This document shows positions 1 to 14,300 of a DNA stretch of 64,000 nucleotides, piece after piece. The position numbers were made by a program, and so were the translations under genes. The stretch spans positions 186,001-250,000 of the forward strand of contig CP136064.1 of the NCBI GenBank assembly GCA_032622095.1. The letters run 5' to 3'. Position 1 is the stretch's first letter, and the number at the start of each line of letters is the position of its first letter. The notes beneath the pieces are model-generated. The model was not told the origin of the DNA and made no database searches. It saw only the letters and a list, made by a program, of their open reading frames with translations. The DNA comes from Siphonodentalium dalli. Lineage: Eukaryota; Mollusca; Scaphopoda; Gadilida; Siphonodentaliidae.

Positions 1-775
1 GAGAAACATGCGCCAAATTGAAAATATCCAACAGTACTCCACCATGGAACCAGTCTATAGCAGATACCCCTTAAAGTTGGTGACTGTGTTACTTATGTTC
101 CTTTAAGTTGAGATACATCTGTTTCTTTAAACATACATTTGCATTCCAACATGAAGATATTTATTTTCTGTAGTCATTGTAAATGACAACCCGATTCGGA
201 TATGGCCAGATTTGACATGGCGCGGTATGGAGAAACATGCGCCAAATAGAAAATATCCAACCGTACTCCACCATGGAACCAGTCTATAGCAGATACCCCT
301 TAAAGTTGGTGACTGTGTTACTTATGTCCCTTTAAGTTGAGATACATCTGTTCCTTTAAACATACATTTGCATTCCAACATGAAGATATTTATTTTCTGT
401 AGTCATTGTAAATGACAACCCGATTCGGATATGGCCAGATTTGACATGGCGCGGTATGGAGAAACATGCGCCAAATAGAAAATATCCAACCGTACTCCAC
501 CATGGAACCAGTCTAAATCAGACACCTCTTTAAGTTGGTGACTGTGTTACTTATGTTCCTTTAAGTTGAGATACATCTGTTCCTTTAAACATACATTTGC
601 ATTCCAACATGAAGATATTTATTTTCTGCAGTCATTGTAAATGACAACCCGATTCGGATATGGCCAGATTTGACATGGCGCGGTATGGAGAAACATGCGC
701 AAAATTGAAAATATCCAACCGTACTCCACCATGTAACCAGTCTATAGCAGATACCCCTTAAAGTTGGTGACGGTG

Positions 776-1419
776 TTACTTATGTCCCTTTAAGTTGAGA
801 TACATCTGTTCCTTTAAACATACATTTGCATTCCAACATGAAGATATAAATTTTCTGCTGTCATTGTAAATGACAACCCGATTCGGATATGGCCAGATTT
901 GACATGGCGCGGTATGGAGAAACATGCGCCAAATTGAAAATATCCAACCGTACTCCACCATGGAACCAGTCTATAGCAGATACCCCTTAAAGTTGGTGAC
1001 TGTGTTACTTATGTCCCTTTAAGTTGAGATACATCTGTTCCTTTAAACATACATTTGCATTCCACCATGAAGATATATATTTTCTGCAGTCATTGTAAAT
1101 GACAACCCGATTCGGATATGGCCAGATTTGACATGGCGCGGTATGGAGAAACATGCGCCAAATTGAAAATATCCAACCGTACTCCACCATGGAACCAGTC
1201 TATAGCAGATACCCCTTAAAGTTGGTGACTGTGTTACTTATGTCCCTTTAAGTTGAGATACATCTGTTCCCTTAAACATACATTTGCATTCCAACATGAA
1301 GATACATATTTTCTGCAGTCAATGTAAATGACAACCCGATTCGGATATGGCCAGATTTGACATGGCGCGGTATGGAGAAACATGCGCCAAATTGAAAATA
1401 TCCAACCGTACTCCACCAT
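776..1419 (-). repeat. Three-monomer motif repeated 8.7 kb downstream
   Basis: Three consecutive monomers here carry a distinctive set: GATATAAATTTTCTG (near 843), then a standard copy, then TTCCCTTAAAC with GATACATATTTTCTG (near 1268-1312). The same set in the same order lies at 9477-10120, offset 8701 bp, which is 38 monomers minus the 1-bp deletion near 5350. The two places are therefore paralogous copies of a larger unit. Confidence 0.8.
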
Positions 1420-4210
1420 GGAACCAGTCTATAGCAGATACCCCTTTAAGTTGGTGACTGTGTTACTTATGTCCCTTTAAGTTGAGATACATCTGTTCCT
1501 TTAAACATACATTTGCTTTCCAACATGAAGATATTTATTTTCTGTAGTTATTGTAAATGACAACCCGATTCGGATATGGCCAGATTTGACATGGCGCGGT
1601 ATGGAAAAACATGCGCCAAATTGAAAATATCCAACCGTACTCCACCATGGAACCAGTCTATAGCAGATACCCCTTAAAGTTGGTGACTGTGTTACTTATG
1701 TCCCTTTAAGTTGAGATACATCTGTTCCTTTAAACATACATTTGCATTCCAACATGAAGATATTTATTTTCTGTAGTCATTGTAAATGACAACCCGAATC
1801 GGATATGGCCAGATTTGACATGGCGCGGTATGGAGAAACATGCGCCAAATAGAAAATATCCAACCGTACTCCACCATGGAACCAGTCTATAGCAGATACC
1901 CCTTAAAGTTGGTGACTGTGTTACTTATGTCCCTTTAAGTTGAGATACATCTGTTACTTTAAACATACATTTGCATTCCAACATGAAGATATTTATTTTC
2001 TGTAGTCATTGTAAATGACAACCCGATTCGGATATGGCCAGATTTGACATGGCGCGGTATGGAGAAACATGCGCCAAATAGAAAATATCCAACCGTACTC
2101 CACCATGGAACCAGTCTAAATCAGACATCTCTTTAAGTTGGTGACTGTGTTACTTATGTTCCTTTAAGTTGAGATACATCTGTTCCTTTAAACATACATT
2201 TGCATTCCAACATGAAGATATTTGTTTTCTGCAGTCATTGTAAATGACAACCCGATTCGGATATGGCCAGATTTGACATGGCGCGGTATGGAGAAACATG
2301 CGCAAAATTGAAAATATCCAACCGTACTCCACCATGTAACCAGTCTATAGCAGATACCCCTTAAAGTTGGTGACTGTGTTACTTATGTCCCTTTAAGTTG
2401 AGATACATCTGTTCCTTTAAACATACATTTGCATTCCAACATGAAGATATATATTTTCTGCAGTCATTGTAAATGACAACCCGATTCGGATATGGCCAGA
2501 TTTGACATGGCGCGGTATGGAGAAACATGCGCAAAATTGAAAATATCCAACCGTACTCCACCATGTAACCAGTCTATAGCAGATACCCCTTAAAGTTGGT
2601 GACGGTGTTACTTATGTCCCTTTAAGTTGAGATACATCTGTTCCTTTAAACATACATTTGCATTCCAACATGAAGATATATATTTTCTGCAGTCATTGTA
2701 AATGACAACCCGATTCGGATATGGCCAGATTTGACATGGCGCGGTATGGAGAAACATGCGCCAAATTGAAAATATCCAACCGTACTCCACCATGGAACCA
2801 GTCTATAGCAGATACCCCTTAAAGTTGGTGACTGTGTTACTTATGTCCCTTTAAGTTGAGATACATCTGTTCCTTTAAACATACATTTGCATTCCACCAT
2901 GAAGATATATATTTTCTGCAGTCATTGTAAATGACAACCCGATTCGGATAGGGCCAGATTTGACATGACGCGGTATGGAGAAACATGCGCCAAATTGAAA
3001 ATATCCAACCGTACTCCACCATGGAACCAGTCTATAGCAGATACCCCTTTAAATTGGTGACTGTGTTACTTATGTCCCTTTAAGTTGAGATACATCTGTT
3101 CCTTTAAACATACATTTGCATTCCACCATGAAGATATATATTTTCTGCAGTCATTGTAAATGACAACCCGATTCGGATATGGCCAGATTTGACATGGCGC
3201 GGTATGGAGAAAAATGCGCCAAATTGAAAATATCCAACCGTACTCCACCATGGAACCAGTCTATAGCAGATACCCCTTTAAGTTGGTGACTGTGTTACTT
3301 ATGTCCCTTTAAGTTGAGATACATCTGTTCCTTTAAACATACATTTGCATTCCAACATGAAGATATTTATTTTCTGTAGTCATTGTAAATGACAACCCGA
3401 TTCGGATATGGCCAGATTTGACATGGCGCGGTATGGAAAAACATGCGCCAAATTGAAAATATCCAACAGTACTCCACCATGGAACCAGTCTATAGCAGAT
3501 ACCCCTTAAAGTTGGTGACTGTGTTACTTATGTCCCTTTAAGTTGAGATACATCTGTTCCTTTAAACATACATTTGCATTCCAACATGAAGATATTTATT
3601 TTCTGTAGTCATTGTAAATGACAACCCGATTCGGATATGGCCAGATTTGACATGGCGCGGTAGGGAGAAACATGCGCCAAATTGAAAATATCCAACCGTA
3701 CTCCACCATGGAACCAGTCTATAGCAGATACCCCTTAAAGTTGGTGACTGTGTTACTTATGTCCCTTTAAGTTGAGATACATCTGTTCCTCTAAACATAC
3801 ATTTGCATTCCAACATGAAGATATTTATTTTCTGTAGTCATTGTAAATGACAACCCGATTCGGATATGGTTAGATTTGACATGGCGCGGTATGGAGAAAC
3901 ATGCGCCAAGTAGAAAATATCCAACCGTACTCCACCATGGAACCAGTCTAAATCAGACACCTCTTTAAGTTGGTGACTGTGTTACTTATGTCCCTTTAAG
4001 TTGAGATACATCTGTTCCTTTAAACATACATTTGCATTCCAACATGAAGATATTTATTTTCTGCAGTCATTGTAAATGACAACCCGATTCGGATATGGCC
4101 AGATTTGACATGGCGCGGTATGGAGAAACATGCGCAAAATTGAAAATATCCAACCGTACTCCACCATGTAACCAGTCTATAGCAGATACCCCTTCAAGTT
4201 GGTGACGGTG

Positions 4211-6957
4211 TTACTTATGTCCCTTTAAGTTGAGATACATCTGTTCCTTTAAACATTCATTTGCATTCCAACATGAAGATATATATTTTCTGCAGTCATT
4301 GTAAATGACAACCCGATTCGGATATGGCCAGATTTGACATGGCGCGGTATGGAGAAACATGCGCCAAATTGAAAATATCCAACCGTACTCCACCATGGAA
4401 CCAGTCTATAGCAGATACCCCTTAAAGTTGGTGACTGTGTTACTTATGTCCCTTTAAGTTGAGATACATCTGTTCCTTTAAACATACATTTGCATTCCAC
4501 CATAAAGATATATATTTTCTGCAGTCATTGTAAATGACAACCCGATTCGGATAGGGCCAGATTTGACATGGCGCGGTATGGAGAAACATGCGCCAAATTG
4601 AAAATATCCAACCGTACTCCACCATGGAACCAGTCTATAGCAGATACCCCTTTAAGTTGGTGACTGTGTTACTTATGTCCCTTTAAGTTGAGATACATCT
4701 GTTCCTCTAAACATACATTTGCATTCCACCATGAAGATATATATTTTCTGCAGTCATTGTAAATGACAACCCGATTCGGATATGGCCAGATTTGACATGG
4801 CGCGGTATGGAGAAACATGCGCCAAATTGAAAATATCCAACCGTACTCCACCATGGAACCAGTCTATAGCAGATACCCCTTTAAGTGGGTGACTGTGTTA
4901 CTTATGTCCCTTTAAGTTGAGATACATCTGTTCCTTTAAACATACATTTGCTTTCCAACATGAAGATATTTATTTTCTGTAGTCATTGTAAATGACAACC
5001 CGATTCGGATATGGCCAGATTTGACATTGCGCGGTAGGGAGAAACATGCGCCAAATTGAAAATATCCAACAGTACTCCACCATGGAACCAGTCTATAGCA
5101 GATACCCCTTAAAGTTGGTGACTGTGTTACTTATGTCCCTTTAAGTTGAGATACATCTGTTTCTTTAAACATACATTTGCATTCCAACATGAAGATATTT
5201 ATTTTCTGTAGTCATTGTAAATGACAACCCGATTCGGATATGGCCAGATTTGACATGACGCGGTAGGGAGAAACATGCGCCAAATTGAAAATATCCAACA
5301 GTACTCCACCATGGAACCAGTCTATAGCAGATACCCCTTAAAGTTGGTGACGTGTTACTTATGTCCCTTTAAGTTGAGATACATCTGTTCCTTTAAACAT
5401 ACATTTGCATTCCAACATGAAGATATTTATTTTCTGTAGTCATTGTAAATGACAACCCGATTCGGATATGGCCAGATTTGACATGGCGCGGTATGGAGAA
5501 ACATGAGCCAAATAGAAAATATCCAACCGTACTCCACCATGGAACCAGTCTATAGCAGATACCCCTTAAAGTTGGTGACTGTGTTACTTATGTCCCTTTA
5601 AGTTGATATACATCTGTTCCTCTAAACATACATTTGCATTCCAAAATGAAGATATTTATTTTCTGTAGTCATTGTAAATGACAACCCGATTCGGATAGGG
5701 CCAGATTTGACATGGCGCGGTATGGAGAAACATGCGCCAAGTAGAAAATATCCAACCGTACTCCACCATGGAACCAGTCTAAATCAGACACCTCTTTAAG
5801 TTGGTGACTGTGTTACTTATGTCCCTTTAAGTTGAGATACATCTGTTCCTTTAAACATACATTTGCATTCCAACATGAAGATATTTATTTTCTGCAGTCA
5901 TTGTAAATGACAACCCGATTCGGATATGGCCAGATTTGACATGGCGCGGTATGGAGAAACATGCGCAAAATTGAAAATATCCAACCGTACTCCACCATGT
6001 AACCAGTCTATAGCAGATACCCCTTCAAGTTGGTGACGGTGTTACTTATGTCCCTTTAAGTTGAGATACATCTGTTCCTTTAAACATTCATTTGCATTCC
6101 AACATGAAGATATATATTTTCTGCAGTCATTGTAAATGACAACCCGATTCGGATATGGCCAGATTTGACATGGCGCGGTATGGAGAAACATGCGCCAAAT
6201 TGAAAATATCCAACCGTACTCCACCATGGAACCAGTCTATAGCAGATACCCCTTAAAGTTGGTGACTGTGTTACTTATGTCCCTTTAAGTTGAGATACAT
6301 CTGTTCCTTTAAACATACATTTGCATTCCACCATGAAGATATATATTTTCTGCAGTCATTGTAAATGACAACCCGATTCGGATAGGGCCAGATTTGACAT
6401 GGCGCGGTATGGAGAAACATGCGCCAAATTGAAATTATCCAACCGTACTCCACCATGGAACCAGTCTATAGCAGATACCCCTTTAAGTTGGTGACTGTGT
6501 TACTTATGTCCCTTTAAGTTGAGATACATCTGTTCCTCTAAACATACATTTGCATTCCACCATGAAGATATATATTTTCTGCAGTCATTGTAAATGACAA
6601 CCCGATTCGGATATGGCCAGATTTGACATGGCGCGGTATGGAGAAACATGCGCCAAATTGAAAATATCCAACCGTACTCCACCATGGAACCAGTCTATAG
6701 CAGATACCCCTTTAAGTGGGTGACTGTGTTACTTATGTCCCTTTAAGTTGAGATACATCTGTTCCTTTAAACATACATTTGCTTTCCAACATGAAGATAT
6801 TTATTTTCTGTAGTCATTGTAAATGACAACCCGATTCGGATATGGCCAGATTTGACATTGCGCGGTAGGGAGAAACATGCGCCAAATAGAAAATATCCAA
6901 CCGTACTCCACCATGGAACCAGTCTATAGCAGATACCCCTTAAAGTTGGTGACTGTG
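4211..6957 (-). repeat. 8-monomer higher-order repeat, 1831 bp, first locus
   Basis: An eight-monomer unit with a fixed order of markers. These are AAACATTCATTTGC (near 4251), CTCTAAACATAC (near 4706), AAGTGGGTGAC (4884), the 1-bp deletion GACGTGTTAC (near 5350), GTTGATATAC (near 5603) and a TAAATCAGACACCTC monomer (near 5779). The series starts again at 6042, and AAGTGGGTGAC recurs at 6715. The period is 1831 rather than 1832 bp because of the inherited deletion. Related copies begin at 20469 and 28253. Confidence 0.85.
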
Positions 6958-7415
6958 TTACTTATGTCCCTTTAAGTTGAGATACATCTGTTCCTTTAAA
7001 CATACATTTGCATTCCAACATGAAGATATATATTTTCTGCAGTCATTGTAAATGACAACCCGATTCGGATATGGCCAGATTTGACATGGCGCGGTATGGA
7101 GAAACATGCGCCAAATTGAAAATATCCAACCGTACTCCACCATGGAACCAGTCTATAGCAGATACCCCTTTAAGTTGGTGACTGTGTTACTTATGTCCCT
7201 TTAAGTTGAGATACATCTGTTCCTTTAAACATACATTTGCTTTCCAACATGAAGATATTTATTTTCTGTAGTCATTGTAAATGACAACCCGATTCGGATA
7301 TGGCCAGATTTGACATGGCGCGGTATGGAAAAACATGCGCCAAATTGAAAATATCCAACCGTACTACACCATGGAACCAGTCTATAGCAGATACCCCTTA
7401 AAGTTGGTGACTGTG

Positions 7416-9247
7416 TTACTTATGTCCCTTTAAGTTGAGATACATCTGTTCCTTTAAGCATACATTTGCATTCCAACATGAAGATATTTATTTTCTGTAG
7501 TCATTGTAAATGACAACCCGATTCGGATATGGCCAGATTTGACATGGCGCGGTAGGGAGAAACATGCGCCAAATTGAAAATATCCAACAGTACTCCACCA
7601 TGGAACCAGTCTATAGCAGATACCCCTTAAAGTTGGTGACTGTGTTACTTATGTTCCTTTAAGTTGAGATACATCTGTTTCTTTAAACATACATTTGCAT
7701 TCCAACATGAAGATATTTATTTTCTGTAGTCATTGTAAATGACAACCCGATTCGGATATGGCCAGATTTGACATGGCGCGGTATGGAGAAACATGCGCCA
7801 AATAGAAAATATCCAACCGTACTCCACCATGGAACCAGTCTATAGCAGATACCCCTTAAAGTTGGTGACTGTGTTACTTATGTCCCTTTAAGTTGAGATA
7901 CATCTGTTCCTTTAAACATACATTTGCATTCCAACATGAAGATATTTATTTTCTGTAGTCATTGTAAATGACAACCCGATTCGGATATGGCCAGATTTGA
8001 CATGGCGCGGTATGGAGAAACATGCGCCAAATAGAAAATATCCAACCGTACTCCACCATGGAACCAGTCTAAATCAGACACCTCTTTAAGTTGGTGACTG
8101 TGTTACTTATGTTCCTTTAAGTTGAGATACATCTGTTCCTTTAAACATACATTTGCATTCCAACATGAAGATATTTATTTTCTGCAGTCATTGTAAATGA
8201 CAACCCGATACGGATATGGCCAGATTTGACATGGCGCGGTATGGAGAAACATGCGCAAAATTGAAAATATCCAACCGTACTCCACCATGTAACCAGTCTA
8301 TAGCAGATACCCCTTAAAGTTGGTGACTGTGTTACTTATGTCACTTTAAGTTGAGATACATCTGTTCCTTTAAGCATACATTTGCATTCCAACATGAAGA
8401 TATTTATTTTCTGTAGTCATTGTAAATGACAACCCGATTCGGATATGGCCAGATTTGACATGGCGCGGTAGGGAGAAACATGCGCCAAATTGAAAATATC
8501 CAACAGTACTCCACCATGGAACCAGTCTATAGCAGATACCCCTTAAAGTTGGTGACTGTGTTACTTATGTTCCTTTAAGTTGAGATACATCTGTTTCTTT
8601 AAACATACATTTGCATTCCAACATGAAGATATTTATTTTCTGTAGTCATTGTAAATGACAACCCGATTCGGATATGGCCAGATTTGACATGGCGCGGTAT
8701 GGAGAAACATGCGCCAAATAGAAAATATCCAACCGTACTCCACCATGGAACCAGTCTATAGCAGATACCCCTTAAAGTTGGTGACTGTGTTACTTATGTC
8801 CCTTTAAGTTGAGATACATCTGTTCCTTTAAACATACATTTGCATTCCAACATGAAGATATTTATTTTCTGTAGTCATTGTAAATGACAACCCGATTCGT
8901 ATATGGCCAGATTTGACATGGCGCGGTATGGAGAAACATGCGCCAAATAGAAAATATCCAACCGTACTCCACCATGGAACCAGTCTAAATCAGACACCTC
9001 TTTAAGTTGGTGACTGTGTTACTTATGTTCCTTTAAGTTGAGATACATCTGTTCCTTTAAACATACATTTGCATTCCAACATGAAGATATTTATTTTCTG
9101 CAGTCATTGTAAATGACAACCCGATTCGGATATGGCCAGATTTGACATGGCGCGGTATGGAGAAACATGCGCAAAATTGAAAATATCCAACCGTACTCCA
9201 CCATGTAACCAGTCTATAGCAGATACCCCTTAAAGTTGGTGACTGTG
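7416..9247 (-). repeat. 4-monomer tandem duplication, 916 bp
   Basis: Monomers 7416-8331 and 8332-9247 are consecutive copies of one four-monomer unit. The rare variant TTTAAGCATAC occurs at G 7458 and again at G 8374, exactly 916 bp apart. It is followed each time by the TAGGGAG monomer, the CTGTTTCTTTAAAC monomer and the TAAATCAGACACCTC monomer. The copies differ by only a few substitutions, for example GATACGG near 8207 and CGTATATGG near 8897. Confidence 0.85.
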
Positions 9248-9705
9248 TTACTTATGTCCCTTTAAGTTGAGATACATCTGTTCCTTTAAACATACATTTG
9301 CATTCCAACATGAAGATATATATTTTCTGCAGTCATTGTAAATGACAACCCGATTCGGATATGGCCAGATTTGACATGGCGCGGTATGGAGAAACATGCG
9401 CAAAATTGAAAATATCCAACCGTACTCCACCATGTAACCAGTCTATAGCAGATACCCCTTAAAGTTGGTGACGGTGTTACTTATGTCCCTTTAAGTTGAG
9501 ATACATCTGTTCCTTTAAACATACATTTGCATTCCAACATGAAGATATAAATTTTCTGCAGTCATTGTAAATGACAACCCGATTCGGATATGGCCAGATT
9601 TGACATGGCGCGGTATGGAGAAACATGCGCCAAATTGAAAATATCCAACCGTACTCCACCATGGAACCAGTCTATAGCAGATACCCCTTAAAGTTGGTGA
9701 CTGTG

Positions 9706-9891
9706 TTACTTATGTCCCTTTAAGTTGAGATACATCTGTTCCTTTAAACATACATTTGCATTCCACCATGAAGATATATATTTTCTGCAGTCATTGTAAA
9801 TGACAACCCGATTCGGATATGGCCAGATTTGACATGGCGCGGTATGGAGAAACATGCGCCAAATTGAAAATATCCAACCGTACTCCACCAT
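9706..9891 (-). other. Representative 61-codon satellite open frame, probably non-coding
   Basis: One example of a frame that recurs once per monomer. It runs from ATG in CCATGG, on the minus strand in blocks 1, 3 and 4, to TAA in CTTATG. The product would begin MVEYGWIFSI and end NLKGHK. It is open in roughly 126 of about 265 monomers. In the rest it is closed, usually because AAATATATA reads AAATAAATA (a TAA stop), and occasionally by a TAG (near 18697) or a frameshift (near 52878). Replacement differences such as W/L, P/S, C/W/F and K/E are common. I see no signal peptide, known domain or coding-type conservation. I read it as a chance frame of the satellite whose presence marks a monomer subfamily. 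It resembles no family I recognise. Confidence 0.75.
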
Positions 9892-11308
9892 GGAACCAGT
9901 CTATAGCAGATACCCCTTAAAGTTGGTGACTGTGTTACTTATGTCCCTTTAAGTTGAGATACATCTGTTCCCTTAAACATACATTTGCATTCCAACATGA
10001 AGATACATATTTTCTGCAGTCATTGTAAATGACAACCCGATTCGGATATGGCCAGATTTGACATGGCGCGGTATGGAGAAACATGCGCCAAATTGAAAAT
10101 ATCCAACCGTACTCCACCATGGAACCAGTCTATAGCAGATACCCCTTTAAGTTGGTGACTGTGTTACTTATGTCCCTTTAAGTTGAGATACATCTGTTCC
10201 TTTAAACATACATTTGCTTTCCAACATGAAGATATTTATTTTCTGTAGTCATTGTAAATGACAACCCGATTCGGATATGGCCAGATTTGACATGGCGCGG
10301 TATGGAAAAACATGCGCCAAATTGAAAATATCCAACCGTACTCCACCATGGAACCAGTCTATAGCAGATACCCCTTAAAGTTGGTGACTGTGTTACTTAT
10401 GTCCCTTTAAGTTGAGATACATCTGTTCCTTTAAACATACATTTGCATTCCAACATGAAGATATTTATTTTCTGTAGTCATTGTAAATGACAACCCGATT
10501 CGGATATGGCCAGATTTGACATGGCGTGGTAGGGAGAAACATGCGCCAAATTGAAAATATCCAACAGTACTCCACCATGGAACCAGTCTATAGCAGATAC
10601 CCCTTAAAGTTGGTGACTGTGTTACTTATGTTCCTTTAAGTTGAGATACATCTGTTTCTTTAAACATACATTTGCATTCCAACATGAAGATATTTATTTT
10701 CTGTAGTCATTGTAAATGACATCCCGAATCGGATATGGCCAGATTTGACATGGCGCGGTATGGAGAAACATGCGCCAAATAGAAAATATCCAACCGTACT
10801 CCACCATGGAACCAGTCTATAGCAGATACCCCTTAAAGTTGGTGACTGTGTTACTTATGTCCCTTTAAGTTGAGATACATCTGTTCCTTTAAACATACAT
10901 TTGCATTCCAACATGAAGATATTTATTTTCTGTAGTCATTGTAAATGACAACCCGATTCGGATATGGCCAGATTTGACATGGCGCGGTATGGAGAAACAT
11001 GCGCCAAATAGAAAATATCCAACCGTACTCCACCATGGAACCAGTCTAAATCAGACACCTCTTTAAGTTGATGACTGTGTTACTTATGTTCCTTTAAGTT
11101 GAGATACATCTGTTCCTTTAAACATACATTTGCATTCCAACATGAAGATATTTATTTTCTGTAGTCATTGTAAATGACAACCCGATTCGGATATGGCCAG
11201 ATTTGATATGGCGCGGTATGGAGAAACATGCGCAAAATTTAAAATATCCAACCGTACTCCACCATGTAACCAGTCTATAGCAGATACCCCTTAAAGTTGG
11301 TGACTGTG

Positions 11309-14300
11309 TTACTTATGTCCCTTTAAGTTGAGATACATCTGTTCCTTTAAACATACATTTGCATTCCAACATGAAGATATATATTTTCTGCAGTCATTGT
11401 AAATGACAACCCGATTCGGATATGGCCAGATTTGACATGGCGCGGTATGGAGAAACATGCGCAAAATTGAAAATATCCAACCGTACTCCACCATGTAACC
11501 AGTCTATAGCAGATACCCCTTAAAGTTGGTGACGGTGTTACTTATGTCCCTTTAAGTTGAGATACATCTGTTCCTTTAAACATACATTTGCATTCCAACA
11601 TGAAGATATATATTTTCTGCAGTCATTGTAAATGACAACCCGATTCGGATATGGCCAGATTTGACATGGCGCGGTATGGAGAAACATGCGCCAAATTGAA
11701 AATATCCAACCGTACTCCACCATGGAACCAGTCTATAGCAGATACCCCTTAAAGTTGGTGACTGTGTTACTTATGTCCCTTTAAGTTGAGATACATCTGT
11801 TCCTTTAAACATACATTTGCATTCCACCATGAAGATATATATTTTCTGCAGTCATTGTAAATGACAACCCGATTCGGATATGGCCAGATTTGACATGGCG
11901 CGGTATGGAGAAACATGCGCAAAATTGAAAATATCCAACCGTACTCCACCATGTAACCAGTCTATAGCAGATACCCCTTAAAGTTGGTGACTGTGTTACT
12001 TATGTCCCTTTAAGTTGAGATACATCTGTTCCTTTAAACATACATTTGCATTCCAACATGAAGATATATATTTTCTGCAGTCATTGTAAATGACAACCCG
12101 ATTCGGATATGGCCAGATTTGACATGGCGCGGTATGGAGAAACATGCGCAAAATTGAAAATATCCAACCGTACTCCACCATGTAACCAGTCTATAGCAGA
12201 TACCCCTTAAAGTTGGTGACGGTGTTACTTATGTCCCTTTAAGTTGAGATACATCTGTTCCTTTAAACATACATTTGCATTCCAAAATGAAGATATATAT
12301 TTTCTGCAGTCATTGTAAATGACAACCCGATTCGGATATGGCCAGATTTGACATGGCGCGGTATGGAGAAACATGCGCCAAATTGAAAATATCCAACCGT
12401 ACTCCACCATGGAACCAGTCTATAGCAGATACCCTTTAAAGATGGTGACTGTGTTACTTATGTCCCTTTAAGTTGAGATACATCTGTTCCTTTAAACATA
12501 CATTTGCATTCCAACATGAAGATATATATTTTCTGCAGTCATTGTAAATGACAACCCGATTCGGATATGGCCAGATTTGACATGGCGCGGTATGGAGAAA
12601 CATGCGCCAAATTGAAAATATCCAACCGTACTCCACCATGGAACCAGTCTATAGCAGATACCCCTTAAAGTTGGTGACTGTGTTACTTATGTCCCTTTAA
12701 GTTGAGATACATCTGTTCCTTTAAACATACATTTGCATTCCACCATGAAGATATATATTTTCTGCAGTCATTGTAAATGACAACCCGATTCGGATAGGGC
12801 CAGATTTGACATGACGCGGTATGGAGAAACATGCGCCAAATTGAAAATATCCAACCGTACTCCACCATGGAACCAGTCTATAGCAGATACCCCTTTAAAT
12901 TGGTGACTGTGTTACTTATGTCCCTTTAAGTTGAGATACATCTGTTCCTTTAAACATACATTTGCATTCCACCATGAAGATATATATTTTCTGCAGTCAT
13001 TGTAAATGACAACCCGATTCGGATATGGCCAGATTTGACATGGCGCGGTATGGAGAAACATGCGCAAAATTGAAAATATCCAACCGTACTCCACCATGTA
13101 ACCAGTCTATAGCAGATACCCCTTAAAGTTGGTGACTGTGTTACTTATGTCCCTTTAAGTTGAGATACATCTGTTCCTTTAAACATACATTTGCATTCCA
13201 ACATGAAGATATATATTTTCTGCAGTCATTGTAAATGACAACCCGATTCGGATATGGCCAGATTTGACATGGCGCGGTATGGAGAAACATGCGCAAAATT
13301 GAAAATATCCAACCGTACTCCACCATGTAACCAGTCTATAGCAGATACCCCTTAAAGTTGGTGACGGTGTTACTTATGTCCCTTTAAGTTGAGATACATC
13401 TGTTCCTTTAAACATACATTTGCATTCCAACATGAAGATATATATTTTCTGCAGTCATTGTAAATGACAACCCGATTCGGATATGGCCAGATTTGACATG
13501 GCGCGGTATGGAGAAACATGCGCCAAATTGAAAATATCCAACCGTACTCCACCATGGAACCAGTCTATAGCAGATACCCCTTAAAGTTGGTGACTGTGTT
13601 ACTTATGTCCCTTTAAGTTGAGATACATCTGTTCCTTTAAACATACATTTGCATTCCACCATGAAGATATATATTTTCTGCAGTCATTGTAAATGACAAC
13701 CCGATTCGGATATGGCCAGATTTGACATGGCGCGGTATGGAGAAACATGCGCAAAATTGAAAATATCCAACCGTACTCCACCATGTAACCAGTCTATAGC
13801 AGATACCCCTTAAAGTTGGTGACTGTGTTACTTATGTCCCTTTAAGTTGAGATACATCTGTTCCTTTAAACATACATTTGCATTCCAACATGAAGATATA
13901 TATTTTCTGCAGTCATTGTAAATGACAACCCGATTCGGATATGGCCAGATTTGACATGGCGCGGTATGGAGAAACATGCGCAAAATTGAAAATATCCAAC
14001 CGTACTCCACCATGTAACCAGTCTATAGCAGATACCCCTTAAAGTTGGTGACGGTGTTACTTATGTCCCTTTAAGTTGAGATACATCTGTTCCTTTAAAC
14101 ATACATTTGCATTCCAAAATGAAGATATATATTTTCTGCAGTCATTGTAAATGACAACCCGATTCGGATATGGCCAGATTTGACATGGCGCGGTATGGAG
14201 AAACATGCGCCAAATTGAAAATATCCAACCGTACTCCACCATGGAACCAGTCTATAGCAGATACCCTTTAAAGATGGTGACTGTGTTACTTATGTCCCTT

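Noticed and set aside
9706-9934. CENP-B box in the monomer
   Set aside because: The only near candidate, around GATTCGGATATGGCCAG, lacks the required A and the CGGG of the NTTCGNNNNANNCGGGN core on either strand.
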